Part shown: piece by piece, positions 38,815-47,292 of the stretch
How positions within the stretch are numbered: position 1 is the first letter of the stretch
Layout: every line of letters starts with the position of its first letter
NCBI GenBank assembly: GCA_947450695.1
Contig: CANFWV010000020.1
Coordinates: forward strand, 1 to 48,923
Direction of reading: 5' to 3'
DNA: 48,923 nucleotides
From: Comamonadaceae bacterium
Lineage (GTDB): Bacteria; Pseudomonadota; Gammaproteobacteria; Burkholderiales; Burkholderiaceae_C
Notes under the pieces: generated by a model
The model's database searches: none
The model's input: the letters and a program-made list of their open reading frames with translations, nothing else
What the model was told of the DNA's origin: nothing
Program-made: the position numbers and the translations under genes

Positions 38815-39270
38815 ATGGAACTGATGACACGTACCGAGAACTGGAACATCACCTACAACCACGCACTGGGGGAGACTGCGAGTTATTTCTTCACCCAAAT
38901 TCGCGACAACAAGCAGATCTACGGTCGGCGCGACCCGAAATCGGGCCGGGTGTTGGTACCGCCACGCGCGTTCTCTGACGAAACGCTGGAGCCCACCAAA
39001 GACTGGGTGGCGGTCGGGCCGGAAGGCACGATTGAGTGCTTCACCATTGTTTACGAAGCCTTCAACAACCTGCCAGACCCACCTTATGCATTCGGCTATG
39101 TGCTGCTCAAAGGTGCAGACACCGCTATCGGTGGTTACTTCAAGGGCCTCGATTTGACCGACGGCGCCAAGGCCGCTGCTCAACTGGCCATTGGTACCCC
39201 TGTGATCACACGTTTCGCTGAAAAGCGTACCGGCGATGTACTGGATTTTTGGTTTGAACTAGTCAAGTAA
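38815..39270 (+). CDS. DUF35 protein with degenerate zinc knuckle
   Basis: A 151-residue DUF35 protein. The segment YGRRDPKSGRVLVPPRAFSD (36-55) follows the family knuckle pattern C-x2-C-x10-C-x2-C almost exactly, but all four Cys are replaced: Asp40, Ser43, Ser54 and Thr57. The VPPRAF linker and the OB-fold (GPEGTIECFTIVYEAFNNLP onward) remain. It should still be the structural partner of the thiolase-like pair upstream, without bound zinc. The contrast with the intact paralogue at 33879 is clear. Confidence 0.85.
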   Translation: MELMTRTENWNITYNHALGETASYFFTQIRDNKQIYGRRDPKSGRVLVPPRAFSDETLEPTKDWVAVGPEGTIECFTIVYEAFNNLPDPPYAFGYVLLKGADTAIGGYFKGLDLTDGAKAAAQLAIGTPVITRFAEKRTGDVLDFWFELVK

Positions 39271-39279
39271 AACGCACTC

Positions 39280-39319
39280 GCAGCCTTGAATGTTGAATGA
39301 ACTTTCAAAACAAGGCTGC
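39280..39319 (+). other. Intercistronic hairpin between the DUF35 and Bug genes
   Basis: GCAGCCTTG (39280-39288) pairs perfectly with CAAGGCTGC (39311-39319); an inner TTGAA/TTCAA pair (39293-39297 and 39304-39308) extends it. There is no T-run, so it is more likely an mRNA-stability or processing element than a terminator. Confidence 0.5.
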
Positions 39320-39377
39320 ATTTCAGTGCTGGGATGAACGTATAAAAATACGTCTACAAAAAATCAGGAGACAAGTC

Positions 39378-40379
39378 ATGACCAAACAAAATAATCGCAC
39401 GTCAAATGGGCGTCGGCAAATCATGCTCGGTGGTGCGCTGGCACTTGCCAACGCCACACTGGGCTTTAGCCCCGCAGCAGCACAGTCGTCTGATAGCCCC
39501 ATCAAAATTGCCGTCGGATTTCCGCCAGGCGGTTCTGGCGATTTATTCGCCCGTATTCTGGCTGATGGGCTTCGCGAAGAACTCTCGCGTCCTGTCTTGA
39601 TTGAAAACAAACCCGGTGCGGGTGGTTTGACGGTGGCCATTGGTTTCCTGCGCAGCCCCAAAGATGGCAGCCAGTTGATGCTGGCGACCGGATCGACAGC
39701 GATCTCCGCACCCATCTCCAGAGCCAAGCCACCCTACAGCCCGGTTGATGACTTCACCTGGATCGCCCTGCTGTCCAACGCACCATTTGTGATTGCCGTC
39801 AATCCGGCACTGCCGGTGACAACCTTGAAAGAGCTGGTGGCCTACGCCAAAGCGCGTCCCAACAAGATGTCCTACGGCCATGCTGGGCTCGGCACCACGG
39901 TGCACTTGGCGGCAGAGTTGTTCAAAGATCGCGCCGGCATTGATGTGGTGGACATCGCCTATGCGGGCAGTGCAGGAGCCATCATTGACACCATCGCAGG
40001 CAACGTTCAATTCATCGTCGAAACCTCGGGAACGCTGATGCCACACCATAAGTCCGGCAAGTTGCGCATCATCACCACGATGGCTGAAACGCGTGAAAAG
40101 AATCTCCCGGACATTGCGACCGCACGCGAATCCGGTTATGACATCTTGGCTGGCACCTGCAACCTGTTGGCCGCGCCTCTTGGAACACCCCCTGAGGTGA
40201 TCGAGCCGATTTCGAAAGCCGTCGCGCGAGTGATGAGTCGCCCTTCGGTTTTGGAGCGACTCAACCAGCTCGGCATTCAACCCATCACGAACTCCAACCC
40301 CGCTCAGGCACGCGCTTACGTGGCGGCAGAAATTGCGCGTTGGACGCCGGTCGTTAAAAAATTGGGGATTGCACTTTGA
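39378..40379 (+). CDS. Bug-type periplasmic substrate-binding protein (2)
   Basis: A 333-residue TTT binding protein. Signal peptide: basic start with GRRQIMLGGALALANATLGF and cleavage near AAAQS. Mature: IKIAVGFPPGGSGDLFARIL, LIENKPGAGGLTV, then KMSYGHAGLGTTVHLAAELF. The start at 39378 is preferred over 39297 because AGGAG lies 7 bases before it and it gives a proper signal peptide. It lies between the DUF35 gene and the acyl-CoA synthetase whose TTG start overlaps its stop. Ligand unknown, presumably the pathway substrate. Confidence 0.92.
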   Translation: MTKQNNRTSNGRRQIMLGGALALANATLGFSPAAAQSSDSPIKIAVGFPPGGSGDLFARILADGLREELSRPVLIENKPGAGGLTVAIGFLRSPKDGSQLMLATGSTAISAPISRAKPPYSPVDDFTWIALLSNAPFVIAVNPALPVTTLKELVAYAKARPNKMSYGHAGLGTTVHLAAELFKDRAGIDVVDIAYAGSAGAIIDTIAGNVQFIVETSGTLMPHHKSGKLRIITTMAETREKNLPDIATARESGYDILAGTCNLLAAPLGTPPEVIEPISKAVARVMSRPSVLERLNQLGIQPITNSNPAQARAYVAAEIARWTPVVKKLGIAL

Positions 40380-42583
40380 CACTTCAGAGCCAAGATACCG
40401 CCGCCAAAACATCCGCTATCGACGGCGTCAACCGTGATGCTGTCGCGGCTCTATTGACACCGCAATCAATTGCCATCATTGGTGCTTCAGACCGCTCACG
40501 CTGGTCGAGCACTGCCTTTGAGAACCTGACCGAAGGCGGCTACCAAGGGGCTTTGCACCTCATCAACCCGCGCGGCGCACTGGCCCATGGCCGCCAGACC
40601 GCCACGTCCTGTATCGCCGTCGGTGCAAAGATTGACCTCGGACTGATCATGACGCCGGCAGCCGCAGTAGGCGACGCTATCGTTGACCTGGCCGCGGCGG
40701 GTGGTACATCTGCCGTGATTGTGACGGCTGGTTTTGCCGAGACGGGCAGCGCCGGCCAAGTGCTCCAGGACAGCCTGCGCGAACTGGCCGCCAAGCACCG
40801 CATTCGTTTGCTTGGCCCCAATTGCCTGGGCTTCATCAACTTTGTCAACCGGGCCTACGCCTGGACCACGCAGGTGATGGCACCGTCGCGCAATTCGGGC
40901 GTGGCGATCGTCTCCCAAAGTGGCGCCACCGCGTATTTTTTGTCGACGCTGGCTCACCAGCAGGATGTCGGATTGAGCCATGTCGTCTCCACCGGCAATG
41001 AAGTCGATCTCGATGCGGCCAGTTTCATCGACTACTTTTTAGACGATCCCCACACACATTCGATTGCGGTCTTTGCCGAAACCTTCAGGCACCCTGAACG
41101 CTTTCGCCGCGTCGCCGAGCGCGCACTGACCATCGGGAAGCCACTGGTCATCCTGAAAGTGGGCGCCAGCGAAGTCACCGCCCAATCGGCCATGGCCCAC
41201 ACCGGCGCGTTAGTCGGCGACGACCGCGTCTTCGAAGGCATCTGCGAACAATACGGCATCATCCGCGTGCGCTCAATGGAAGACCTGCTGGCCACCGCAG
41301 ACATCGTCGGCCGGACCGGCGTTTTACGGCCGGGCGGTTTGTGCGTCTTGACCAATTCGGGCGGCGTCGGAGAAATTGCAGCCGATACGGCAGACCTGCG
41401 CGGCATCCAACTGCCAGCGATCTCAGCGGCTACGGCAACGCTGTTGGAAAAGAATTTGCCAGACATTGCCACGGTTCATAATCCGCTGGATCTGACGGGC
41501 TCGGTCACGCCGATGCAATGCGAAGACGTCGTGCGTATTCTGGGCGTTCAGACTGAACATGCGGCGATTCTCTGCCCTTGGTATGAAATTCCCAACGAAC
41601 CCGCTCAAATGAGCGAGCGGCTGACCCAGTTGCATGCGCATCTCGCGACCGGCTTGGCCGCCGCGCCCATACCCGGCCTGCTGGTGAGTTACACCAACAC
41701 ACGGGTGAATGATTTTTCGCGCAAGATCATTACAGAGACAGGCGCCAATTACCTGGCCTGCGGTCTGGACCGTGCGCTCACCGGGCTGGCGGGTGCTTTT
41801 TGGTGGTCTCAGCGCCAGCGCGAACACGCCAGCGCCAAGACAGCCATAACCACAGCAACCGTCGCCGCAGCCCCCACACAAGACCTAGGCCTTCGTCCGC
41901 GCTCAGAGCATGAAGCGTTGGCATTTCTTGCGCGCCAAGGTGTTCCCGTGGTGCCTGCCACACTGGCCCGCCATGCTGATGAAGCCGTTGCGGCAGCGCG
42001 TGCATTGGGCGGTTCAGTCGTGGTCAAAGTAGCCTCCCCGGACATTGCCCACAAGAGCGACATCGGCGGCGTTATCCTGAATCTGCAAGGGGATGACGCG
42101 GTGCGCGAAGCCACCTTGCAGGTGCTGCAAGCGGCCCTTGAGAAATGCCCGACAGCGCATATCGAGGGTGTCATCGTCGCCCCTATGCGCGAGCGCGGCA
42201 TCGAGCTGTTTGTCGGCTACACCCGTGACCCTCAATGGGGTCCGGTGCTGGCGGTCGGACTGGGCGGCGTTTGGGTTGAAATCCTCCAAGACGTCGCGCT
42301 ACGGCCGCTGCCTGTTGATGCGCGGGAAATCAAACGCATGCTGACGGGTCTGCGCGGCGCCAAGCTGCTGACGGGTCAACGCGGCGTTCCCGCCGCGGAC
42401 CTAGATGCCGTGGCCAACGCCATCGAACGCATTGCGCAAGCCATCGTGAACCTCGGGCCTGAGCTCGAAGCGCTGGACGTCAACCCCTTGTGGGTCCGCG
42501 GCAGCCAGGTCGAGGCGCTGGACGCCTTGTTCGTCTGGCGCGAATCAGAAGTCACGGCAGCGGCAGCCGTTGTCGCCCACTGA
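40376..42583 (+). CDS. ADP-forming acyl-CoA synthetase (acetate-CoA ligase family)
   Basis: A 735-residue fused enzyme of the NDP-forming acyl-CoA synthetase superfamily. The alpha part has a CoA-binding Rossmann domain (PQSIAIIGASDRSRWSS) and ligase-CoA domain with the phosphorylated His275 in AMAHTGALVGDD. The C-terminal part is the beta ATP-grasp domain (VVVKVASPDIAHKSDIGGV, GIELFVGYTRDPQWGPVLAVGLGG). The TTG start overlaps the Bug stop. The reaction is acid + ATP + CoA to acyl-CoA + ADP + phosphate, reversible, so it may save energy when releasing an acid. Acid not identified. Confidence 0.9.
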   Translation: MTLQSQDTAAKTSAIDGVNRDAVAALLTPQSIAIIGASDRSRWSSTAFENLTEGGYQGALHLINPRGALAHGRQTATSCIAVGAKIDLGLIMTPAAAVGDAIVDLAAAGGTSAVIVTAGFAETGSAGQVLQDSLRELAAKHRIRLLGPNCLGFINFVNRAYAWTTQVMAPSRNSGVAIVSQSGATAYFLSTLAHQQDVGLSHVVSTGNEVDLDAASFIDYFLDDPHTHSIAVFAETFRHPERFRRVAERALTIGKPLVILKVGASEVTAQSAMAHTGALVGDDRVFEGICEQYGIIRVRSMEDLLATADIVGRTGVLRPGGLCVLTNSGGVGEIAADTADLRGIQLPAISAATATLLEKNLPDIATVHNPLDLTGSVTPMQCEDVVRILGVQTEHAAILCPWYEIPNEPAQMSERLTQLHAHLATGLAAAPIPGLLVSYTNTRVNDFSRKIITETGANYLACGLDRALTGLAGAFWWSQRQREHASAKTAITTATVAAAPTQDLGLRPRSEHEALAFLARQGVPVVPATLARHADEAVAAARALGGSVVVKVASPDIAHKSDIGGVILNLQGDDAVREATLQVLQAALEKCPTAHIEGVIVAPMRERGIELFVGYTRDPQWGPVLAVGLGGVWVEILQDVALRPLPVDAREIKRMLTGLRGAKLLTGQRGVPAADLDAVANAIERIAQAIVNLGPELEALDVNPLWVRGSQVEALDALFVWRESEVTAAAAVVAH

Positions 42584-42624
42584 CACCGATTCCATACTGA
42601 TCCATTTTTTTCAAGAAATTCTCT

Positions 42625-43755
42625 ATGCGTACACCACTCTGTGAAAAATTGGGCTGTGAACTGCCTATCTTTGCTTTCTCTCATTGCCGCGATGTGGTGG
42701 TTGAAGTCACCAAGGCCGGCGGCTTTGGCGTGCTGGGCGCATCCACTTTTTCGCCCGAACAACTTGAAGCCGAATTGCGGTGGATTGATCAGCACGTGAA
42801 CGGCCGCCCTTACGGTGTGGATGTGATCATCCCGACCAAGTACGACAAAGAGGCCGAAACCACCACGGCCGACTTAGAAACCATGATTCCACAAGAACAC
42901 CGGGCTTTCATGGACGACTTCTTGCAAGCTGAAGGCGTACCCGAGCTACCGCCCGACGAGCGTGAACGCATTCACCGCGAAATCATCGACGGTCGCGGCA
43001 ACATGACGCCCGATGGCGCACGTCGCCTGCTGGCGGTGACGCTCAAGCACCCCCAGGTCAAGCTGGTGGTCAGCGCCTTGGGCTCGCCGCCACCGGATGT
43101 GGTGGCGCAACTGCGTGAGCACAACGTGATGATTGGCGCCATGTGCGGCAAGGGTGAACACGCGGCTCGCCACAGAGAAGCCGGCGTGCAATTGATCGTC
43201 GCCCAAGGGACTGAAGCCGGTGGTCACACCGGCGAAATCGCCACCATGGTGTTGGTGCCCCAAGTGGTCGAAGCCTGTGGTGACGAAGTCGCCGTGCTGG
43301 CCGCTGGCGGTATCGCCAAAGGCAGCCAAATTGCGGCCGCACTGGCACTCGGTGCCCAAGGCGTCTGGTGCGGAACTGTCTGGTTGGGCACCACCGAAAG
43401 CGAACTGGACCCGTTTGAAAAAGAAGCGCTCTTTGCCTCCCGTGCGCAAGACGCCGTGCGGCGAAAAGCACGCACTGGCAAGACCGTGCGCATGATCAAA
43501 AGCCGCTTGTCAGAGGCTTGGGAAGCGCCTGGCGCTCCTGAGTACCTGCCGACACCCTTGCAAGGCATTTTGTACAACGAAGCCCATGCGCGCGTCGTCC
43601 GTGCTAAGCGCAAAGATCTTTACTCGTTCCCGGCCGGCCAGGTGGTTGGCATGATCAATGAAGAAAGCAGCGTGCGAGACGTGATGTATCGGATGCAACT
43701 CGAGTACTTGGAAACGATGGAACGTCTTCACAAGCTCAGCCCAGCAGAAACCTGA
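42625..43755 (+). CDS. Nitronate monooxygenase-like flavoprotein
   Basis: A 376-residue FMN protein of the nitronate monooxygenase/2-nitropropane dioxygenase family. GGFGVLGASTFSPEQL near residue 32 and GTEAGGHTGEIATMVLVPQVV (195 onward, His201 the usual catalytic base) are visible, then VLAAGGIAKGSQIAAALALGAQGVWCGT for phosphate binding. The family also contains enoyl reductases and other oxidoreductases, so within a CoA-ester operon a role in reducing or oxidising an enoyl-CoA is possible. No nitro compound is implied by the neighbours. Confidence 0.88.
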   Translation: MRTPLCEKLGCELPIFAFSHCRDVVVEVTKAGGFGVLGASTFSPEQLEAELRWIDQHVNGRPYGVDVIIPTKYDKEAETTTADLETMIPQEHRAFMDDFLQAEGVPELPPDERERIHREIIDGRGNMTPDGARRLLAVTLKHPQVKLVVSALGSPPPDVVAQLREHNVMIGAMCGKGEHAARHREAGVQLIVAQGTEAGGHTGEIATMVLVPQVVEACGDEVAVLAAGGIAKGSQIAAALALGAQGVWCGTVWLGTTESELDPFEKEALFASRAQDAVRRKARTGKTVRMIKSRLSEAWEAPGAPEYLPTPLQGILYNEAHARVVRAKRKDLYSFPAGQVVGMINEESSVRDVMYRMQLEYLETMERLHKLSPAET

Positions 43756-43772
43756 ACCTACTGAGAACACTG

Positions 43773-44732
43773 ATGACAAATCGCTTTAAAACCATTACTG
43801 TCTTCGTGCTGACGTCACTGCTGGCTGTCGCTGCCCACGCATTTCCAGATCGGCCTGTACGCCTAGTCGTCGGTTTTGCGCCCGGTGGCTCCGACATCTC
43901 CGCCCGACTGGTCGGGCAAAAGCTGTCTGAGTTGTGGGGGCAACCGGTGATCATCGACAACCGGCCAGGCGCTGCCGGCAACATCGGTGCAGACGTCGTG
44001 GCCAAAGCGGTTCCAGACGGCCACACTATTTTGCTGCTGGTCAACTCGTACACCATCAACACGTCGCTGTATCGAAACTTGCCGTGGGATTTGCTACGTG
44101 ACTTTGCGCCTATCGGCCGTTACGCGACTTCACCCATGGTGGTGGTGGTCAACGACAAAATGCCGGTTAAGAATTTTGCTGAGTTTGTCGCCTACGCCAA
44201 AGCCAACGCTGGAAAAATCAACTATGGATCGGCCGGAACTGGCACCGCCCCACACTTGGCGGGTGAGTTGTTTGCATTGAGCTCCGGCATCGAGATGACC
44301 CACATCCCCTACAAGGGATCAGGCCCCTCCGTCACGGCGCTGGTTGCAGACGAAGTGCAACTGTCGTTCGGCGCGATGTCCGCTTTTGATGGCTTGGTTC
44401 AACAAGGCCGTTTGAAGCCCTTGGCTGTGACAACGGCAACGCGTTTTTCGCGGCTACCCAACGTGCCGACGGTTGCAGAAAGTGGCGTCGCAGGATTTGA
44501 CGTTGACATTTGGTATGGCTTGCTGGCGCCGGCCAAAACACCACCGGCCATCGTCAAAAAAATCAGCGATGACTTGGCTCGCGTCATGACGGATCCCGAT
44601 CTCTTGTCAAAACTCAAAGATCGGGGTTTGGAGCCTGCCTATTTGGACAGCGTGAAGACGGGTACTTTGCTGAAGCAAGATGTGCAGCGCTGGCGTGACA
44701 TCATCAGCAAGCTGAAGCTTTCACTCGATTGA
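43773..44732 (+). CDS. Bug-type periplasmic substrate-binding protein (3)
   Basis: A 319-residue TTT binding protein with a clean signal peptide (FKTITVFVLTSLLAVAAHAF). Mature: PDRPVRLVVGFAPGGSDISARL, VIIDNRPGAAGNIGADVVAKA, then KINYGSAGTGTAPHLAGELF. It is not a close copy of the other two Bug proteins here. It lies 17 bases after the flavoprotein gene; the lactonase start overlaps its stop. No TctA/TctB partner is present nearby. Confidence 0.92.
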   Translation: MTNRFKTITVFVLTSLLAVAAHAFPDRPVRLVVGFAPGGSDISARLVGQKLSELWGQPVIIDNRPGAAGNIGADVVAKAVPDGHTILLLVNSYTINTSLYRNLPWDLLRDFAPIGRYATSPMVVVVNDKMPVKNFAEFVAYAKANAGKINYGSAGTGTAPHLAGELFALSSGIEMTHIPYKGSGPSVTALVADEVQLSFGAMSAFDGLVQQGRLKPLAVTTATRFSRLPNVPTVAESGVAGFDVDIWYGLLAPAKTPPAIVKKISDDLARVMTDPDLLSKLKDRGLEPAYLDSVKTGTLLKQDVQRWRDIISKLKLSLD

Positions 44733-45736
44733 ACAGGATGCAGAAAACGTCGCGTGAAGAATGGCTTGCGTTTGCAGAGACATTGCGCGTGAATGCGCCT
44801 AACCGTTCTGACCAAGGCCTGCAAACCGTTGCCGCTGGGTTGCAACGTCCCGAGTGCGTGCTGACCCATTCTTCAGGCCGTCTTTTTGTCTCTGACCGAC
44901 GCGGTGGTGTGACGACACTCTGGGCCGATGGTCGCCAGCAACTCAGCGGTCACTCCTCCCTGCTGCCTAATGGCATCGCCCTGCAGCGCGATGGCAGTTT
45001 TCTGATCGCTAATCTCGGACCAAATGGCGGTGTCTGGCAGATTGCGCCCGATGGACAAGCTTCGGCATGGATGACCGAAGTCGACGGCCAAGTGATCGAC
45101 CGCGTGAACTTCGTGACCAACGATGCTGAAGGGCGTGTCTGGGCCTGCATCAGTGCCACCGATGGCGGTGATAAATACCCGCTGCGCCAAGCCAGCGGCA
45201 GCATCGTATTGCGCGATGCAAGGGGTACTCGGGTAGTGGCTGATGGCTTGCACTACACGAATGAATGCCGGGTAAGCGCTGACGGCAGATTCATGTACGT
45301 CAACGAAACCTTCGGACGCCGCTTGTCGCGCTTTCACATCGCCGACAACGGCGAACTGAAAGACCGGGAAACCGTCGCCACGTTTGGCAATGGCGATTTC
45401 CCGGATGGCTTGACACTTGACGCAGAAGGTGGCGCGTGGGTGGTCTGTGTCGGCAGCAACCGCGTCTACCGGATTGGACCAGATGGTAAAAAACAAACCA
45501 TCATCGATGATGCCGTGACCAACACAGCCGCCGAACTTGAAGCCGCCTTTGAAGCTGGCACACTCGACCGAACACAACTTTCAGCAGCGCGCGGACACCG
45601 CTTGTTTAACGTGACCTCGCTGGCTTTTGGCGGGCCTGACTTGCGCACCGCGTACATGGGTTGCCTGGCTGGCGATTCGTTGGTGAGTTTTCGCAGCCCG
45701 GTAGCAGGTCTGGCACCCGTGCACTGGAACTGGTGA
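44729..45736 (+). CDS. SMP-30/gluconolactonase-family lactonase
   Basis: A 335-residue six-bladed beta-propeller of the SMP-30/Gnl/LRE family, calcium- or zinc-dependent lactonases. Typical segments: GLQRPECVLTHSSGRLFVSDRRGG, SSLLPNGIALQRDGSFLIANLG, DGLHYTNECRVSADGRFMYVNETFGRRLSRF and FPDGLTLDAEGGAWVVCVGSNRVYRI, which contain the metal-site Glu, Asn and Asp. No signal peptide, so cytoplasmic. A TTG start overlaps the Bug stop; an ATG at 44738 is an alternative. It likely opens a lactone made in the pathway. Confidence 0.88.
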   Translation: MNRMQKTSREEWLAFAETLRVNAPNRSDQGLQTVAAGLQRPECVLTHSSGRLFVSDRRGGVTTLWADGRQQLSGHSSLLPNGIALQRDGSFLIANLGPNGGVWQIAPDGQASAWMTEVDGQVIDRVNFVTNDAEGRVWACISATDGGDKYPLRQASGSIVLRDARGTRVVADGLHYTNECRVSADGRFMYVNETFGRRLSRFHIADNGELKDRETVATFGNGDFPDGLTLDAEGGAWVVCVGSNRVYRIGPDGKKQTIIDDAVTNTAAELEAAFEAGTLDRTQLSAARGHRLFNVTSLAFGGPDLRTAYMGCLAGDSLVSFRSPVAGLAPVHWNW

Positions 45737-45759
45737 TTGATCAAAAATGGAGAAACAAC

Positions 45760-46524
45760 ATGTCCGATGAAGTCTTGGTTGAACACATCGATGGGATGGT
45801 GATTGTCACGATCAACCGACCCGCCCAAAAAAATGCGGTGAATCGCGCTGTCTCGTATGGCGTCTGCATGGCGCTTGACGAGATGGATCACCGCAACGAC
45901 TTGCGCATCGGCATTCTGACGGGTGCAGGTGGTACCTTTTGTGCCGGCATGGACCTCAAAGCCTTCCTGCGCGGCGAAGTCACTCGCGTCAAAGGCAGAG
46001 GCATTCTGGGCATCGCCATGACACCCCCACGCAAACCTTTGATTGCGGCGGTAGAAGGCTACGCGCTGGCCGGTGGCTTTGAGTCAGTGTTGGCCTGCGA
46101 CCTCGTCGTCGCGGCACGTGATGCCAAGTTTGGTCTGCCAGAAGTCAAACGCGGGCTTGCCGCCGCGGCCGGCGGACTGATGCGATTGCCGCGCTTGATA
46201 CCGCAACGCATCGCCATGGAAGCCGCACTGACGGGCGACATGATCAGCGCTGAACGACTGTATCAATATGGCTTGATCAATGTGCTGGTCGAGCCTGGCC
46301 AAGCGCTTGATGAGGCCAAAAAACTGGCCAGGCGCATCATGGTCAACGCACCGCTGGCAGTGGCTGCGAGCAAGCAAGTCATCATCGAACAGCGTGACTG
46401 GCCGATTGACGAAATGTTCGCGCGGCAAGAAAGCATCACCGGCCACCTGCTGAAGTCAGCTGACGCCCGGGAAGGGGCTAGCGCCTTTGCCGAAAAACGT
46501 GTGCCGCAGTGGCGCGGTGAATAG
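45760..46524 (+). CDS. Enoyl-CoA hydratase/isomerase
   Basis: A 254-residue crotonase-fold protein. MVIVTINRPAQKNAVNRAV opens the fold; GAGGTFCAGMDLKAFLRGE and VEGYALAGGFESVLACDLVVAA form the oxyanion hole; KFGLPEVKRGLAAAAGGLMRLPRLIP carries the likely catalytic Glu. At the second position the sequence is AAGG, so isomerase activity is also possible. The start at 45760 is chosen for the GGAG upstream and normal length; a longer in-frame start at 45661 would overlap the lactonase gene. It ends the second operon. Confidence 0.93.
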   Translation: MSDEVLVEHIDGMVIVTINRPAQKNAVNRAVSYGVCMALDEMDHRNDLRIGILTGAGGTFCAGMDLKAFLRGEVTRVKGRGILGIAMTPPRKPLIAAVEGYALAGGFESVLACDLVVAARDAKFGLPEVKRGLAAAAGGLMRLPRLIPQRIAMEAALTGDMISAERLYQYGLINVLVEPGQALDEAKKLARRIMVNAPLAVAASKQVIIEQRDWPIDEMFARQESITGHLLKSADAREGASAFAEKRVPQWRGE

Positions 46525-46525
46525 C

Positions 46526-47269
46526 TCAGCCTGGTTCAGTCAAAGCCGCGGCAGGAAACTGCAACACGAGCACCTCAAGCCCCTCGGGGCCAGACTCAAT
46601 GGCGACAGTCTCGTCTGGCGACACGTACGCAGTTGACCAAGCTGGCATCAGTGCCTCGCTGATCAGCGCAGACCCTTTGCTCACCACATAAAAACGTCCG
46701 CCCCCTAAGGCCTGAGCTTCAGGGGCTGACGTTTTTGTATTCGGCGGCAAACGCAGCAGCCAAGCAGCCAATCCACCGGCATCAAGTTCTAGCAGCGTCT
46801 CTTGTGAAGGTGCCGGCCAATTCATCAACGAATCTGCGGTGATGAGTTCAGCGGGCTCGGCATGTAACTGCTGCTTTTTGATGCGCGTCTTCAAATGTTC
46901 ACGCGCCTCCGGCAAGTACCAGGCGCCGGTGTCACTCATCGCCCGCAAGGTGAAATACGAGATGCCATCGGCTTCAGAAATCAACGGCCCGTAGCCAGAG
47001 TGAGGCGAGGCATAGTGAACCGTCAGCGGATGAATAGGCGTTTTACCCAGCGAACCGCTGCCAGCAATAAAGACCTGAAACTGGTGCTCCAAGTGAAAGT
47101 GCGTGGGCAAGGTCCAATTCGCCGACTGCTCCACCAGAAACGACTGCGGCCTAGGACCAGATGTCGCTTCTGAGACAAACAGGTCAGTGACCTCGCCGAC
47201 GAACTGAGCCTTGTTAACAACCCGCGTTGACGATGATCTGGCGCGCTGCAAGCTTTCCGAATGAATCAT
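46526..47269 (-). CDS. Cupin-like (bicupin) protein of unknown function
   Basis: A 247-residue protein, not recognised to a named family. The first half has a cupin-like strand pattern with HFHLEHQFQVFIAGSGSLGK, where His residues could bind a metal; the second half (LLRLPPNTKTSAPEAQALGGGRFYVVSKGSAL) looks like a second cupin without the His set. No signal peptide. It ends one base after the enoyl-CoA hydratase stop (convergent) and is divergent from the IclR gene, sharing its operator. It may be an enzyme or ligand-binding protein of the same pathway. Confidence 0.65.
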   Translation of the reverse strand: MIHSESLQRARSSSTRVVNKAQFVGEVTDLFVSEATSGPRPQSFLVEQSANWTLPTHFHLEHQFQVFIAGSGSLGKTPIHPLTVHYASPHSGYGPLISEADGISYFTLRAMSDTGAWYLPEAREHLKTRIKKQQLHAEPAELITADSLMNWPAPSQETLLELDAGGLAAWLLRLPPNTKTSAPEAQALGGGRFYVVSKGSALISEALMPAWSTAYVSPDETVAIESGPEGLEVLVLQFPAAALTEPG

Positions 47270-47292
47270 TTCTATGCGTCTCTCTGCGTGTT

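Noticed and set aside
39543..40412. 289-codon minus-strand frame opposite the second Bug gene
   Set aside because: The opposite strand encodes a full Bug protein with signal peptide and ribosome-binding site; this frame is its shadow.
42625..43755. Flavoprotein as proof of nitroalkane degradation
   Set aside because: The family has several activities and the neighbours point to CoA-ester metabolism.
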